DNA of 46,776 nt, taken from NCBI GenBank assembly GCA_001914785.1, contig MNDE01000024.1:1-46776 (forward strand), in the 5' to 3' direction. The stretch is from Acidobacteria bacterium 13_2_20CM_57_17. Its GTDB lineage: Bacteria; Acidobacteriota; Terriglobia; Acidiferrales; UBA7541. Position 1 is the stretch's first letter; each line of letters opens with the position of its first letter. The notes below the pieces were generated by a model. That model was not told the origin of the DNA. It saw only the letters and a list, made by a program, of their open reading frames with translations, and did not search any database. Shown in pieces: positions 35,150-42,364 of this stretch. The position numbers were made by a program, and so were the translations under genes.

Positions 35150-35353
35150 ATGGGTGTCATCGTCAAAAATCCCGATATCCTCGGCGGAACTCCTGTGTTT
35201 CGTGGAACCCGAGTGCCCATCCAAACGCTCTTCGACTATCTGGAGGGCGGAGAAACACTCGAGGACTTTCTGGAGGGATTTCCTACCGTCTCGCGTGAAT
35301 CGGCTGTCGCCGCGCTAGAAGAAGCAAAACACCTCTTGCTTGCTCGTCCTTAA
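35150..35353 (+). CDS. DUF433 antitoxin-like protein
   Basis: 67 residues, the normal DUF433 length: NPDILGGTPVFRGTRVPIQT, then LFDYLEGGETLEDFLEGFPT and VSRESAVAALEEA. The fold is a small winged or helix-turn-helix domain that pairs with DUF5615 toxins. Its TAA is directly followed by the ATG of the toxin gene, so the two are co-translated. Confidence 0.92.
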   Translation: MGVIVKNPDILGGTPVFRGTRVPIQTLFDYLEGGETLEDFLEGFPTVSRESAVAALEEAKHLLLARP

Positions 35354-35788
35354 ATGCGCATTCTGATTGATGAATGCATCGATGAACGGTTGCGGAACGC
35401 GCTGCCCGGTCACGATTGCCAAACCGCCCGTTACGCCGGATTCGCCGGACTGAAGAATGGGGACCTCCTTATCGCCGCGGAAAAAGCCAAATTCGACGTT
35501 TTTCTAACTGTGGACCAAGGCATCGAATACCAGCAGAATCTGGCCGCCCGAAAGATCGCCATTATCACTTTCCGCGCGAAGTCGAACCGTCTGAAAGATC
35601 TGTTGCCCGTTGTGCCAGCCTGCCTCGCTCGCATCCATTCAACCTGGCCAGGTCGCCACAATCGAGGCTTAGGTCTAATCTTGCCTTCCGTTTTCCAATT
35701 TCTAGTTTCTACTTTCCAGTTTCTAGTTTCTGCTTTCCAGTTTCCCGTTTCTAATTCTAGTTTCTGCCTTCTAGTTTCTAGTTTCTAG
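35354..35788 (+). CDS. DUF5615 PIN-like toxin with repeat-derived C-terminal tail
   Basis: 144 residues. Residues 1-108 match the family: MRILIDECIDERLRNAL with the acidic PIN residues, AEKAKFDVFLTVDQGIEYQQ in the middle, and ARKIAIITFRAKSN. PIN-like proteins are metal-dependent RNases. The usual end is near residue 110; here the frame continues into a TTTCTAGTTTC minisatellite and gives a Phe/Ser/Val tail (FQFLVSTFQFLVSAFQF) with no counterpart in relatives. The tail may be harmless or may affect stability. Confidence 0.88.
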   Translation: MRILIDECIDERLRNALPGHDCQTARYAGFAGLKNGDLLIAAEKAKFDVFLTVDQGIEYQQNLAARKIAIITFRAKSNRLKDLLPVVPACLARIHSTWPGRHNRGLGLILPSVFQFLVSTFQFLVSAFQFPVSNSSFCLLVSSF

Positions 35789-35800
35789 TTTTCCCCTCTT
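35690..35800. repeat. TTTCTAGTTTC minisatellite
   Basis: Repeats of TTTCYAGTTTCT with variants cover about 110 bases and overlap the 3' end of the PIN-like gene. A shorter stretch of the same type is at 34075. Confidence 0.85.
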
Positions 35801-35807
35801 CCTCCGT

Positions 35808-35844
35808 CTACACCGCCAAACTCAAATTCCAAAGAGCCGCCTGA
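35808..35844 (+). repeat. antitoxin 3'-end repeat, displaced copy 3
   Basis: 37 bases matching the antitoxin 3' end with one change (AAAGAGCC in place of AAAAAGCC), about 1.06 kb from the real gene end. It is followed by the same CCCCACCCACTGTCATT (35857-35873) that follows copy 2. Confidence 0.85.
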
Positions 35845-35882
35845 CCTGCCCACCACCCCCACCCACTGTCATTCCGAGCGAA

Positions 35883-35922
35883 GCAGGCCGACCCTTTCAC
35901 TCCTGTGAAAGGGTCGGCCTGC
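35883..35922. repeat. 18-base perfect hairpin in a dispersed-repeat context
   Basis: GCAGGCCGACCCTTTCAC pairs perfectly with GTGAAAGGGTCGGCCTGC around TCCT. The flanks CATTCCGAGCGAAG and GAGGAGTCTC are like a dispersed repeat common in Acidobacteriota. It could end transcription of the toxin unit. The rest of 35789-36129 shows no gene. Confidence 0.8.
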
Positions 35923-36129
35923 GCAGTCGAGGAGTCTCTCTTCTCTTTGTCTGTCCCGCGAAGTAAAACTGTCGCACCATCACCCATAGCCCGCCTGCTT
36001 TCGTTGCTATCGTCCGAATTGTAGTTGTATGCCATGCAGGGAGAGGCGTCATCCGATACGCCTTGCCTTTTGCAGTCTGCAGATTTAGTATTTCGTTAGT
36101 TCCCGCCTCTTTTACCAGAGAGGTAATTC

Positions 36130-37335
36130 ATGTATAAGAGAGCGACCATCTGCGTATTTGCCGTCGTCTGTCTACTGATGTTATCGCTGCCAGCGCAGGC
36201 GCAGCGGCATCGAAAGGCAAACCTCAATGAGGATGTGCCGCTACCCGTCGACTTTACGATCGACTACCAGCTGGGATTGACAGAGCGCGGAAGAATCCGA
36301 GGCGCAAGCCCGTTGTTAGAAAACACCGCGTACAATGAAGTGGGGACCGAGGTATTCACAAAGTTTGTCCGAAACCCGTCGGTTGCCTCCCTCGGCCTGC
36401 CTTATCGTTGGAACTTCACGATCGTTGACGATGGCTCAGTAAACGCCTATTCCCTACCTGATGGTGAAGTCTCAGTTGGGTCCGGCTTGGCAAAAGCCAT
36501 CGGAACAAAACCTGGACTATGGGCTGCAGTCCTCTCACATGAAACTTCCCACACTGCCAGGCGGCATGCCATTCGCAAGTATCTATACAGCATGTACGTT
36601 GCCGCTCAGATTCAGTACTATGAAGCCCGTGTGAGAGCGGGGGACAACAATGCCAATTGGTCCCTTGTTGGGATACGAATCGCCGCGCCAATCGCCGCTG
36701 CCAGGCTCTCACGGAATTTAGAACACGACGCTGACATCCAGGGGATGATGCTGATGGCGGGGGAAGGCTATCATCCAGACTACGTCTTTGCCTTGCACCA
36801 CATACTCCGAGCTAGGACTGGCGAACAATCTCATTTCGCAGCTTTCTTCTCCTCACACCCCCGGTGGGAGACAAGGGACCAGAGGGATGATCGCGCGTAT
36901 TCCGACGCGCTAGCCGAGTACAACCGACTATGGCCTGAACCGGAAGCCTCGCCAGGCGGAAGGCCACCCTTGGTGGCGTTCGTGGGTAAGCCTAGCGCGC
37001 AGGAGAACAAGCAAGCCAAGACGGCCGACCTGACCCTCCCTGTCTACTGTCCCAATGCGACGGAGCCCCTTCAGTTTGTGATCCTATTTAGGAAAGACAA
37101 ACGACTACTCCAATCCGTGGACGAACAACATCGTGACGACAGGGGTGAATTAGTATTTCGACAAGAATTTGAATGTTCCGAGAAAACCGAAGCCGTCCCG
37201 ATCGTCGTCCATCTGCCTGCAACGTTAGTATCCAAGGACGACCGGAAGGCACAAGCCATCGTTTACGTCTACTCCAAAGACGGGGATTTTCTGGAGGAAT
37301 TCAAGCCGTTCGACATTCATTTCCCGAAACCCTAG
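36130..37335 (+). CDS. secreted M48-family metalloprotease
   Basis: 401 residues. A signal peptide ends near AQAQ (residue 25). The zinc motif is H137-E-T-S-H141 in VLSHETSHTARRHA, and the third ligand is the Glu in NLEHDADIQGMML (about 198), as in Oma1/HtpX-type M48 enzymes. The C-terminal part (about 290-401) is a separate strand-rich domain with LQFVILFRKDKRLLQSV. M48 proteases of this layout act in the periplasm on misfolded envelope proteins. GAGAGG lies before the ATG. Confidence 0.92.
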   Translation: MYKRATICVFAVVCLLMLSLPAQAQRHRKANLNEDVPLPVDFTIDYQLGLTERGRIRGASPLLENTAYNEVGTEVFTKFVRNPSVASLGLPYRWNFTIVDDGSVNAYSLPDGEVSVGSGLAKAIGTKPGLWAAVLSHETSHTARRHAIRKYLYSMYVAAQIQYYEARVRAGDNNANWSLVGIRIAAPIAAARLSRNLEHDADIQGMMLMAGEGYHPDYVFALHHILRARTGEQSHFAAFFSSHPRWETRDQRDDRAYSDALAEYNRLWPEPEASPGGRPPLVAFVGKPSAQENKQAKTADLTLPVYCPNATEPLQFVILFRKDKRLLQSVDEQHRDDRGELVFRQEFECSEKTEAVPIVVHLPATLVSKDDRKAQAIVYVYSKDGDFLEEFKPFDIHFPKP

Positions 37336-38132
37336 ATATTCAGGAATAAGTGCGATAGCTGAGAGCAAAACGGTTCCCGAGCCGGGCGCCGCAGCCTTCG
37401 GTCTAAAGGCTGTTGACTCTTCCCATCTCCACGGCGCGTGACCACTAGATCGCGCGTGATCCCGTCCTTTACCTTTTCCACGGATTTCCACAATTCTTTC
37501 GAATGCCGCCCCTCCCGCAAACCCTTTCCCTCCGCCAACTTGAACCCCACTGTGTCAACCCTGCCACGACCATTCGAATCACTAACAAGTTATCCTTGAA
37601 AAAGTATTACTATCGTGCTACCATATTCTTTGAACTCGACGATCCATCCTCGCCTTTGCAGTGCGGTCGCAAGCCACCGCTTTTCCTTGTGCCTGGCCCC
37701 GCCACCTTCTTCTCCGAATCTCTGTGCCCGGACTCTGCCCCAGTCACCCCGTCCCGATCTTATCGCTAAGATCCCGACCCCGTCAGGACTAGGCCGGGGC
37801 GAACGCGGCGCAAAATCCGGCCTTGCCCTTCGTTACTTCCGTAACTCCTTTGCTCTCTATCTTTTCGCTGACCCCCATACCCTAAACCATACACCACAAT
37901 CCTTTACAAAAAAGTGGGAGGGAGGGCCCCTTCGACGTTCAGACTCCACCCTCGCTTTAACTCCTTTAGCTGCAACATTTATGGACACCGCTGCAACTGT
38001 TGCAAACAAAGGGCTTACAGTCTAGCTAAGTCTTTTAGATGCAACATTTACACGAATCACGGGGGAGGGGTTCCAAGTCGCTACGCTGCCTTTCCCACTT
38101 CTTTACCTCGTTACATCGCTACTTCGTTCTTC
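37336..38132. other. about 800 bases without a convincing gene
   Basis: Open frames here have no codon pattern or family match. The stretch contains a GATCTTA-TCGC-TAAGATC hairpin (37756-37773), a G-rich tract AAAAAAGTGGGAGGGAGGG (near 37908) and a 24-base direct repeat at 37958-37981 and 38027-38050 (TAACTCCTTTAGCTGC and so on, three mismatches). A small palindrome TGCAACTGTTGCA (37992-38004) lies between the repeats. Confidence 0.6.
37392..37412 (+). terminator. weak hairpin behind the M48 protease gene
   Basis: CAGCCTT and AAGGCTG pair around seven bases, 57 bases after the stop codon; there is no T-run. Confidence 0.3.
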
Positions 38133-39245
38133 TCAATGATCGTGCGACATGCCGGCCATGTCGTGGGGCATTTTCGTATTCCGCCGCAGCGCCGCCATCT
38201 TGGTTTCATCGCTGGCGGCAAAGTAGCCCACCGCAATCCCCATCGCGCCGTCGCGCAGCAGCTTGCCGGTCGGATTGTCGTACGTCGCGGAAATCTTCAG
38301 CACGTCGCCTTTCGCGAATTTGTACCCGCCCTCTTCCACGAACAATTTCACCGGCACGGATTCCAGATGCCCTTCCGCGTCGGCCGTCGCATCCAGCGTC
38401 GCCACGGTTTCTTTGCGCGACACGTCCTGCAGCACAATTTCCTTCCCGTAATCGTGCAGGTGCCCGCCCACTCCAATCAGCACGCCGTCATATTTCACCG
38501 TCACCGTTCCGGTCTTTTCGCTTTTTCCCGCCGGAAGGTCATAGCCGGAGTTCCCGCACGCCGCCACGTCCATCCACGCGGGATAAACATTCTTTCGCGG
38601 CGCAGCAACCGTATCGCTCGCCTCCTGAAACGGAATCGCGACCTCCAGATACGCCTTGTCGTACGACGTGGCGGTTGGGTTGTACATCATCGTTTCGATG
38701 CGGATCTGTTCGCCTTTTTGCACGCGATATCCATAGCCGGGGATTTCGGCCCAGTCCGTCAGTTCGCTGCCCGCGCCGAAAATATGCTCTTCCTTATTGG
38801 GGCAGAGAAAATCCGCGCGATTCTCGTTCCAGAACGCCACGTGATGCAGCACCGTTCCCGGCACGGCGTTCCCGGCGGCGTCCACAAGCTTCGGGTGATA
38901 CGCCAGCAGCCAGCCATCGAGCGGCACCGTCCAAACCAGGTCCGGCGGCTGCGGCATTTTCATGTGCGAGGTGTGCGCCGGCAAATTCATCGGACCGACA
39001 CGGAGCGTGATTGTATGCGTGGCCATGTCGAAGTTCGGATCGAGCTTGACGCCCTTCGCCACCGCGTGGTGCATGCCTTCCTGCATGAATCCGTGATGCT
39101 CGTGCTGCATGGGCATCGGTTTCGCCGCGCTTTCCGCTGGTTTTTCTTGGGCGAGAGCTGTGCTGGCGGCCAGCAAGAACGTTCCGCAAATGGCGATTAC
39201 TTTGATGATTGCTGTGATGCTCGTTTTGATTATTGGTTTGACCAT
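38133..39245 (-). CDS. secreted His-rich protein resembling copper type II monooxygenases
   Basis: 370 residues. A signal peptide runs to about residue 33 (ASTALAQ). The mature protein begins with a His/Met-rich stretch (PMPMQHEHHGFMQEGMHH) and ends with MPHDMAGMSHDH, both likely to hold copper. Between them, GTVLHHVAFWNENRADF and LIGVGGHLHDYGKEIVL carry the paired histidines of the PHM/DBM fold and related SURNod19-like proteins. Conserved strands such as RIETMMYNPTATSYDKAY support two jelly-roll domains. Activity, substrate and redox partner are unknown; a copper-binding or oxygenase role is inference. Confidence 0.6.
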   Translation of the reverse strand: MVKPIIKTSITAIIKVIAICGTFLLAASTALAQEKPAESAAKPMPMQHEHHGFMQEGMHHAVAKGVKLDPNFDMATHTITLRVGPMNLPAHTSHMKMPQPPDLVWTVPLDGWLLAYHPKLVDAAGNAVPGTVLHHVAFWNENRADFLCPNKEEHIFGAGSELTDWAEIPGYGYRVQKGEQIRIETMMYNPTATSYDKAYLEVAIPFQEASDTVAAPRKNVYPAWMDVAACGNSGYDLPAGKSEKTGTVTVKYDGVLIGVGGHLHDYGKEIVLQDVSRKETVATLDATADAEGHLESVPVKLFVEEGGYKFAKGDVLKISATYDNPTGKLLRDGAMGIAVGYFAASDETKMAALRRNTKMPHDMAGMSHDH

Positions 39246-39487
39246 GGGACTTCTCCGGGTCTTCCGTCTCCTGGACGGGGCCTTCTTTCATCATACTCCC
39301 CGCCGGAAAACGGCGTAATGCAATGGGGCCTACTTCCAAACGATCAAGAACCTGCGCAAAGACTGAAAAGGAGAAGACAGGGAGGCTCGCGCCGCGGCGC
39401 CGGGCTCTCCATGAAACAAATAAATAATGCGCGCCTTATTAACATTGTGTTGTTGCGTTTTTCGCATTTTTTCACGGAACAGACACT

Positions 39488-39516
39488 TGACACCGGAACG
39501 GCGCAGGCGTAAAAAA
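39488..39516 (+). promoter_or_regulatory. sigma-70-type promoter for the Cys-rich protein gene
   Basis: TTGACA (39488-39493), a 17-base spacer and TAAAAA (39511-39516) stand about 100 bases before ATG 39613. The remaining gap (39246-39612) holds an AATAA/TTATT dyad near 39423-39441 that may serve the reverse gene. Confidence 0.5.
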
Positions 39517-39612
39517 ATGGGTACTGGGGTAGGATTTCTAAAATTTGATGGAACCAGCGTGTTCCGCAGCCGCGACTTCAGCAGTTGAAGTGTGTCGTTA
39601 AAAGGAGATTGT

Positions 39613-40023
39613 ATGCCTGCAAGCCAGCCAGGCCAAGCACTTCGCACCCTTTGTTACGAGCACCACGTTGAAATGAGGTTGCAGCAGAGCTTTTCCAACG
39701 GCCAAAACACCGGGCAAACGGCAACGTATGCCTGTCCGCAGCCTGATTGCCTCGTCCACTACAGCATCGATGGTGGATATTTCCTGCCGAGCCAAAACGG
39801 ACATAGAAATGATCTGGAAGTGATTCCCGCAGTCCGGTGCCTCGGCGATGCGACGCCCATGTATCTCGCTGAAATCGATCTGGACAAAAGAGAATATCGC
39901 TTGTGGATATGCCCGCAATGCGGCGGGAGACGCACGCATGAGCAAGGCCTAGTGAGCATGCCGTCGGGGGAAAATCACGATGCCGGCGGGGAAAAGCGAA
40001 GCAGAAACGCGAACCCCCGGTAG
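39613..40023 (+). CDS. hypothetical Cys-rich, probably zinc-binding protein
   Basis: 136 residues from ATG 39613, with AAAGGAG at the right distance. Cysteine pairs stand in TLCYEHHVEM, YACPQPDCLVHY and WICPQCGGRR, which could hold one or two zinc ions. The middle is strand-rich (VIPAVRCLGDATPMYLAEID). There is no signal peptide. I know no family. It converges on a PilZ gene with 39 bases between stops. Confidence 0.6.
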   Translation: MPASQPGQALRTLCYEHHVEMRLQQSFSNGQNTGQTATYACPQPDCLVHYSIDGGYFLPSQNGHRNDLEVIPAVRCLGDATPMYLAEIDLDKREYRLWICPQCGGRRTHEQGLVSMPSGENHDAGGEKRSRNANPR

Positions 40024-40062
40024 CGTCCAAGCGTCAACTTCCCGCATCATTCTCGCCACGAA

Positions 40063-40395
40063 TCAATTTGGTTTGGTCCACTCTTTTTCCGGCGATAAGA
40101 GTTCCAGCCCGACAGCATACTTCTCTTTTTCCACGCGCTCGCAATACACGACCCGCGCTTCGGTATGGATGCCAAGTTCGGGAGAGGTCAGCAGAACGAC
40201 AGAGCCCACGCTCCACACGTGTTCGGTCGCCACGCGTATGCCACCCGCACTTACGTTTTCCGCGATGGCTTCCTCTCTGAGTTGAGAAGCATCCGGGCGG
40301 CCAAGTTCTACAATGGCTCTTTTTGCAATCCGTGGGCGGGATCGGCCAGAGCGCTCTGCCATAAGACACCGACTTCCTATAGCGGGGGCCTCCAT
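40063..40395 (-). CDS. single-domain PilZ protein
   Basis: 110 residues; ATG at codon 12 (40362) is a possible start that would keep the whole domain. It has the cyclic di-GMP signature R22-x3-R26 (RPRIAKR) and N47-x-S49-x2-G52 (ENVSAGGIRV), with strands VVLLTSPELG, ARVVYCERVE and YAVGLELLSP to complete the barrel. Such proteins act as small receptors that bind a partner when cyclic di-GMP is high. The partner is not evident. Confidence 0.9.
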   Translation of the reverse strand: MEAPAIGSRCLMAERSGRSRPRIAKRAIVELGRPDASQLREEAIAENVSAGGIRVATEHVWSVGSVVLLTSPELGIHTEARVVYCERVEKEKYAVGLELLSPEKEWTKPN

Positions 40396-40402
40396 TGGAG
40401 GC
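40388..40402. repeat. small hairpin
   Basis: GCCTCC-ATT-GGAGGC in the gap between the PilZ gene and the fucose operon. GATAAT at about 40432-40437 could be the -10 of the operon; no matching -35 is obvious. Confidence 0.3.
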
Positions 40403-40543
40403 GGGACGGAGTCCCGGTGAGGGCTAGAGGATAATATTATGTCGCACTGCTACTTCGTTGGGTAGCCCCACCGCGACTTCGCAAAACATGGCGTCCGTTG
40501 CCGTGTCATTGGTAGACTTTCCTGCACTCCGAGGTGCTGCGAA

Positions 40544-41398
40544 ATGAAACTGATTCGATTCGGCGAGATGGGGCGGGAAAAGCCGGGCGTGCTCCTGGAG
40601 GATGGAAGCCGGCTGGATGTTTCCGGATTTGGTTCGGACTATGACGAGGCGTTTTTCGCGGGCGGCGGAATTGCCAAACTTCGGACCTGGCTGGCAAGAC
40701 AGGGCGCTTCCTCGCTACGAGTGCGGGAATCGGTGCGATTGGGGCCTCCGATTTGCCGGCCGAGCAAGATTGTTTGCATCGGACTGAATTTCCGGGACCA
40801 CGCGGAAGAGAGCGGAATGGAAATTCCGAAAGAGCCGGTGATTTTTTTCAAGGCGACCTCCGCGCTGGCGGGACCAAATGATCCACTGGTAATTCCGAAG
40901 AATGCGACGAAAGTGGACTGGGAAGTGGAATTGGCGGTCGTGATGGAGAAAAAGGCGAGCTACGTCAGCAGAGAAAATGCGATGGAGTATGCGGCGGGTC
41001 TTGCGCTGCACAACGATTATTCGGAACGGAGTTTTCAGCTGGAGCGCGGCGGGCAATGGGTAAAGGGGAAGAGCGCGGATTCGTTCGCGCCGCTGGGACC
41101 ATTCCTAGCGACGAAAGATGAAATTCGAGATTTCAATCAGCTAGGCATGTGGTTGAAGGTGAATGGAGAGTTCCGGCAAAGAGGCTCCACGTCCAAGATG
41201 ATTTTTGATGTGCCGGCAGTGGTGGCGTATATCAGCGAATTCATGACGCTGCTGCCAGGAGACGTGATCAGCACGGGGACGCCGCCGGGCGTGGGCCTGG
41301 GGATGAAGCCGCCGCAGTATTTGAAAGCGGGCGACGTGGTGGAGTTAGGGATTGATGGGTTGGGAGAATCTCGGCAGGAAGTTGTGGATTATCGATGA
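40544..41398 (+). CDS. fumarylacetoacetate-hydrolase family enzyme, likely 2,4-diketo-3-deoxy-L-fuconate hydrolase
   Basis: 284 residues, the normal length. Family marks are CIGLNFRDHAEESG, the metal ligands in KVDWEVELAVVM, ALHNDYSERSFQLERGGQWV, and GDVISTGTPPGVGLG. In the oxidative L-fucose pathway this enzyme splits 2,4-diketo-3-deoxy-L-fuconate into pyruvate and lactate. The specific role is inferred from the four pathway genes that follow; the fold itself is sure. It is the first gene of the operon, with GAGGTG before the ATG. Confidence 0.88.
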   Translation: MKLIRFGEMGREKPGVLLEDGSRLDVSGFGSDYDEAFFAGGGIAKLRTWLARQGASSLRVRESVRLGPPICRPSKIVCIGLNFRDHAEESGMEIPKEPVIFFKATSALAGPNDPLVIPKNATKVDWEVELAVVMEKKASYVSRENAMEYAAGLALHNDYSERSFQLERGGQWVKGKSADSFAPLGPFLATKDEIRDFNQLGMWLKVNGEFRQRGSTSKMIFDVPAVVAYISEFMTLLPGDVISTGTPPGVGLGMKPPQYLKAGDVVELGIDGLGESRQEVVDYR

Positions 41399-41423
41399 CA
41401 GAATTTGAAGCGGGGCCAAAGCG

Positions 41424-42278
41424 ATGCACATTGACGCGCATCAGCACTTCTGGATTTATGAACGGCGCGAGTATGACTGGATTGATGACTCGATGGTGGC
41501 GCTGCGGCGGGATTTTCTTCCGGCCGATTTGAAACCGGAGCTGGAGCGCAACGGTTTTCAAGGATGCGTTGCGGTGCAAGCGCGGCAGACGCTGGAAGAA
41601 ACGCGCTGGCTGCTGGAACTGGCGGAGCGTGCCCCGTTCATCCTGGGAGTGGTGGGGTGGGTGGATTTGCGGTCGCCGCGAGTGCGATTCGAATTGGAAT
41701 CACTTACGGGGAAATCCAAACTAGTGGGCGTTCGGCACATTGTGCAGAGCGAGCCGGAGGAGGGGTTCCTGCTACAGCCGGATTTTCTTCGCGGCATTGC
41801 CATGCTGGAAGAATTTGGTCTGGCTTACGACATCCTTATTTATGCGCGGCACCTACCTGTGGCGACGGAATTCGTGGGGCGATTTCCGCGGCAGCGATTT
41901 GTGCTAGATCATATGGCGAAACCGCCGATCAAAGGCGGAGCTCTTGATGCGTGGGCGCGCGGTATCCAGGGTTTGGCCGCATTTCCCAATGTTTATTGCA
42001 AAGTGTCCGGCCTGGTCACGGAGGCGGATTGGCAGGTGTGGAAGCCAGAGGACATGCGGCCTTATCTGGACGTGGCGTTCAGATGCTTTGGACCGAGCCG
42101 GCTGATGATCGGGTCCGATTGGCCAGTGTGCACAGTGGCGGGTCCGTATGCGCGCGTCATGAATCTGGTGAAGGATTATCTCGGAAAGTATTCAGCGAAC
42201 GAAAAGGAGGCGGTTCTGGGGGAAAACGCCGCGGCGTTTTGGAGATTAAAACGGCAGGAGAAGCAGGTCCGCGACTAA
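41424..42278 (+). CDS. amidohydrolase, likely L-fucono-1,5-lactonase
   Basis: 284 residues. The metal site begins with MHIDAHQHFWIYERREYDW (HxH), continues with GVRHIVQSEPEEGFL and VLDHMAKPPIK, and ends with IGSDWPVCTVAG, whose Asp completes the site. This is the COG3618 sugar-lactonase pattern. It would open the lactone made by L-fucose dehydrogenase to give L-fuconate. It lies 25 bases behind the hydrolase gene. Confidence 0.9.
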   Translation: MHIDAHQHFWIYERREYDWIDDSMVALRRDFLPADLKPELERNGFQGCVAVQARQTLEETRWLLELAERAPFILGVVGWVDLRSPRVRFELESLTGKSKLVGVRHIVQSEPEEGFLLQPDFLRGIAMLEEFGLAYDILIYARHLPVATEFVGRFPRQRFVLDHMAKPPIKGGALDAWARGIQGLAAFPNVYCKVSGLVTEADWQVWKPEDMRPYLDVAFRCFGPSRLMIGSDWPVCTVAGPYARVMNLVKDYLGKYSANEKEAVLGENAAAFWRLKRQEKQVRD

Positions 42279-42364
42279 CCGCGCGGCGTGGTCTACAATG
42301 CAGGGGAATCGCGGTGCGCCGGCTGCGAGCGTTTGCGAAAAGGTGAATTACAGGTTCGAGTGAA

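Noticed and set aside
33985..35800. CRISPR array
   Set aside because: The repeats are simple minisatellites or displaced gene ends, without regular repeat-spacer spacing and without cas genes.
37914..39512. A 532-residue open frame antisense to the copper-protein gene
   Set aside because: It is His/Arg-rich with no family pattern, and the opposite strand carries a clear signal peptide and conserved motifs.
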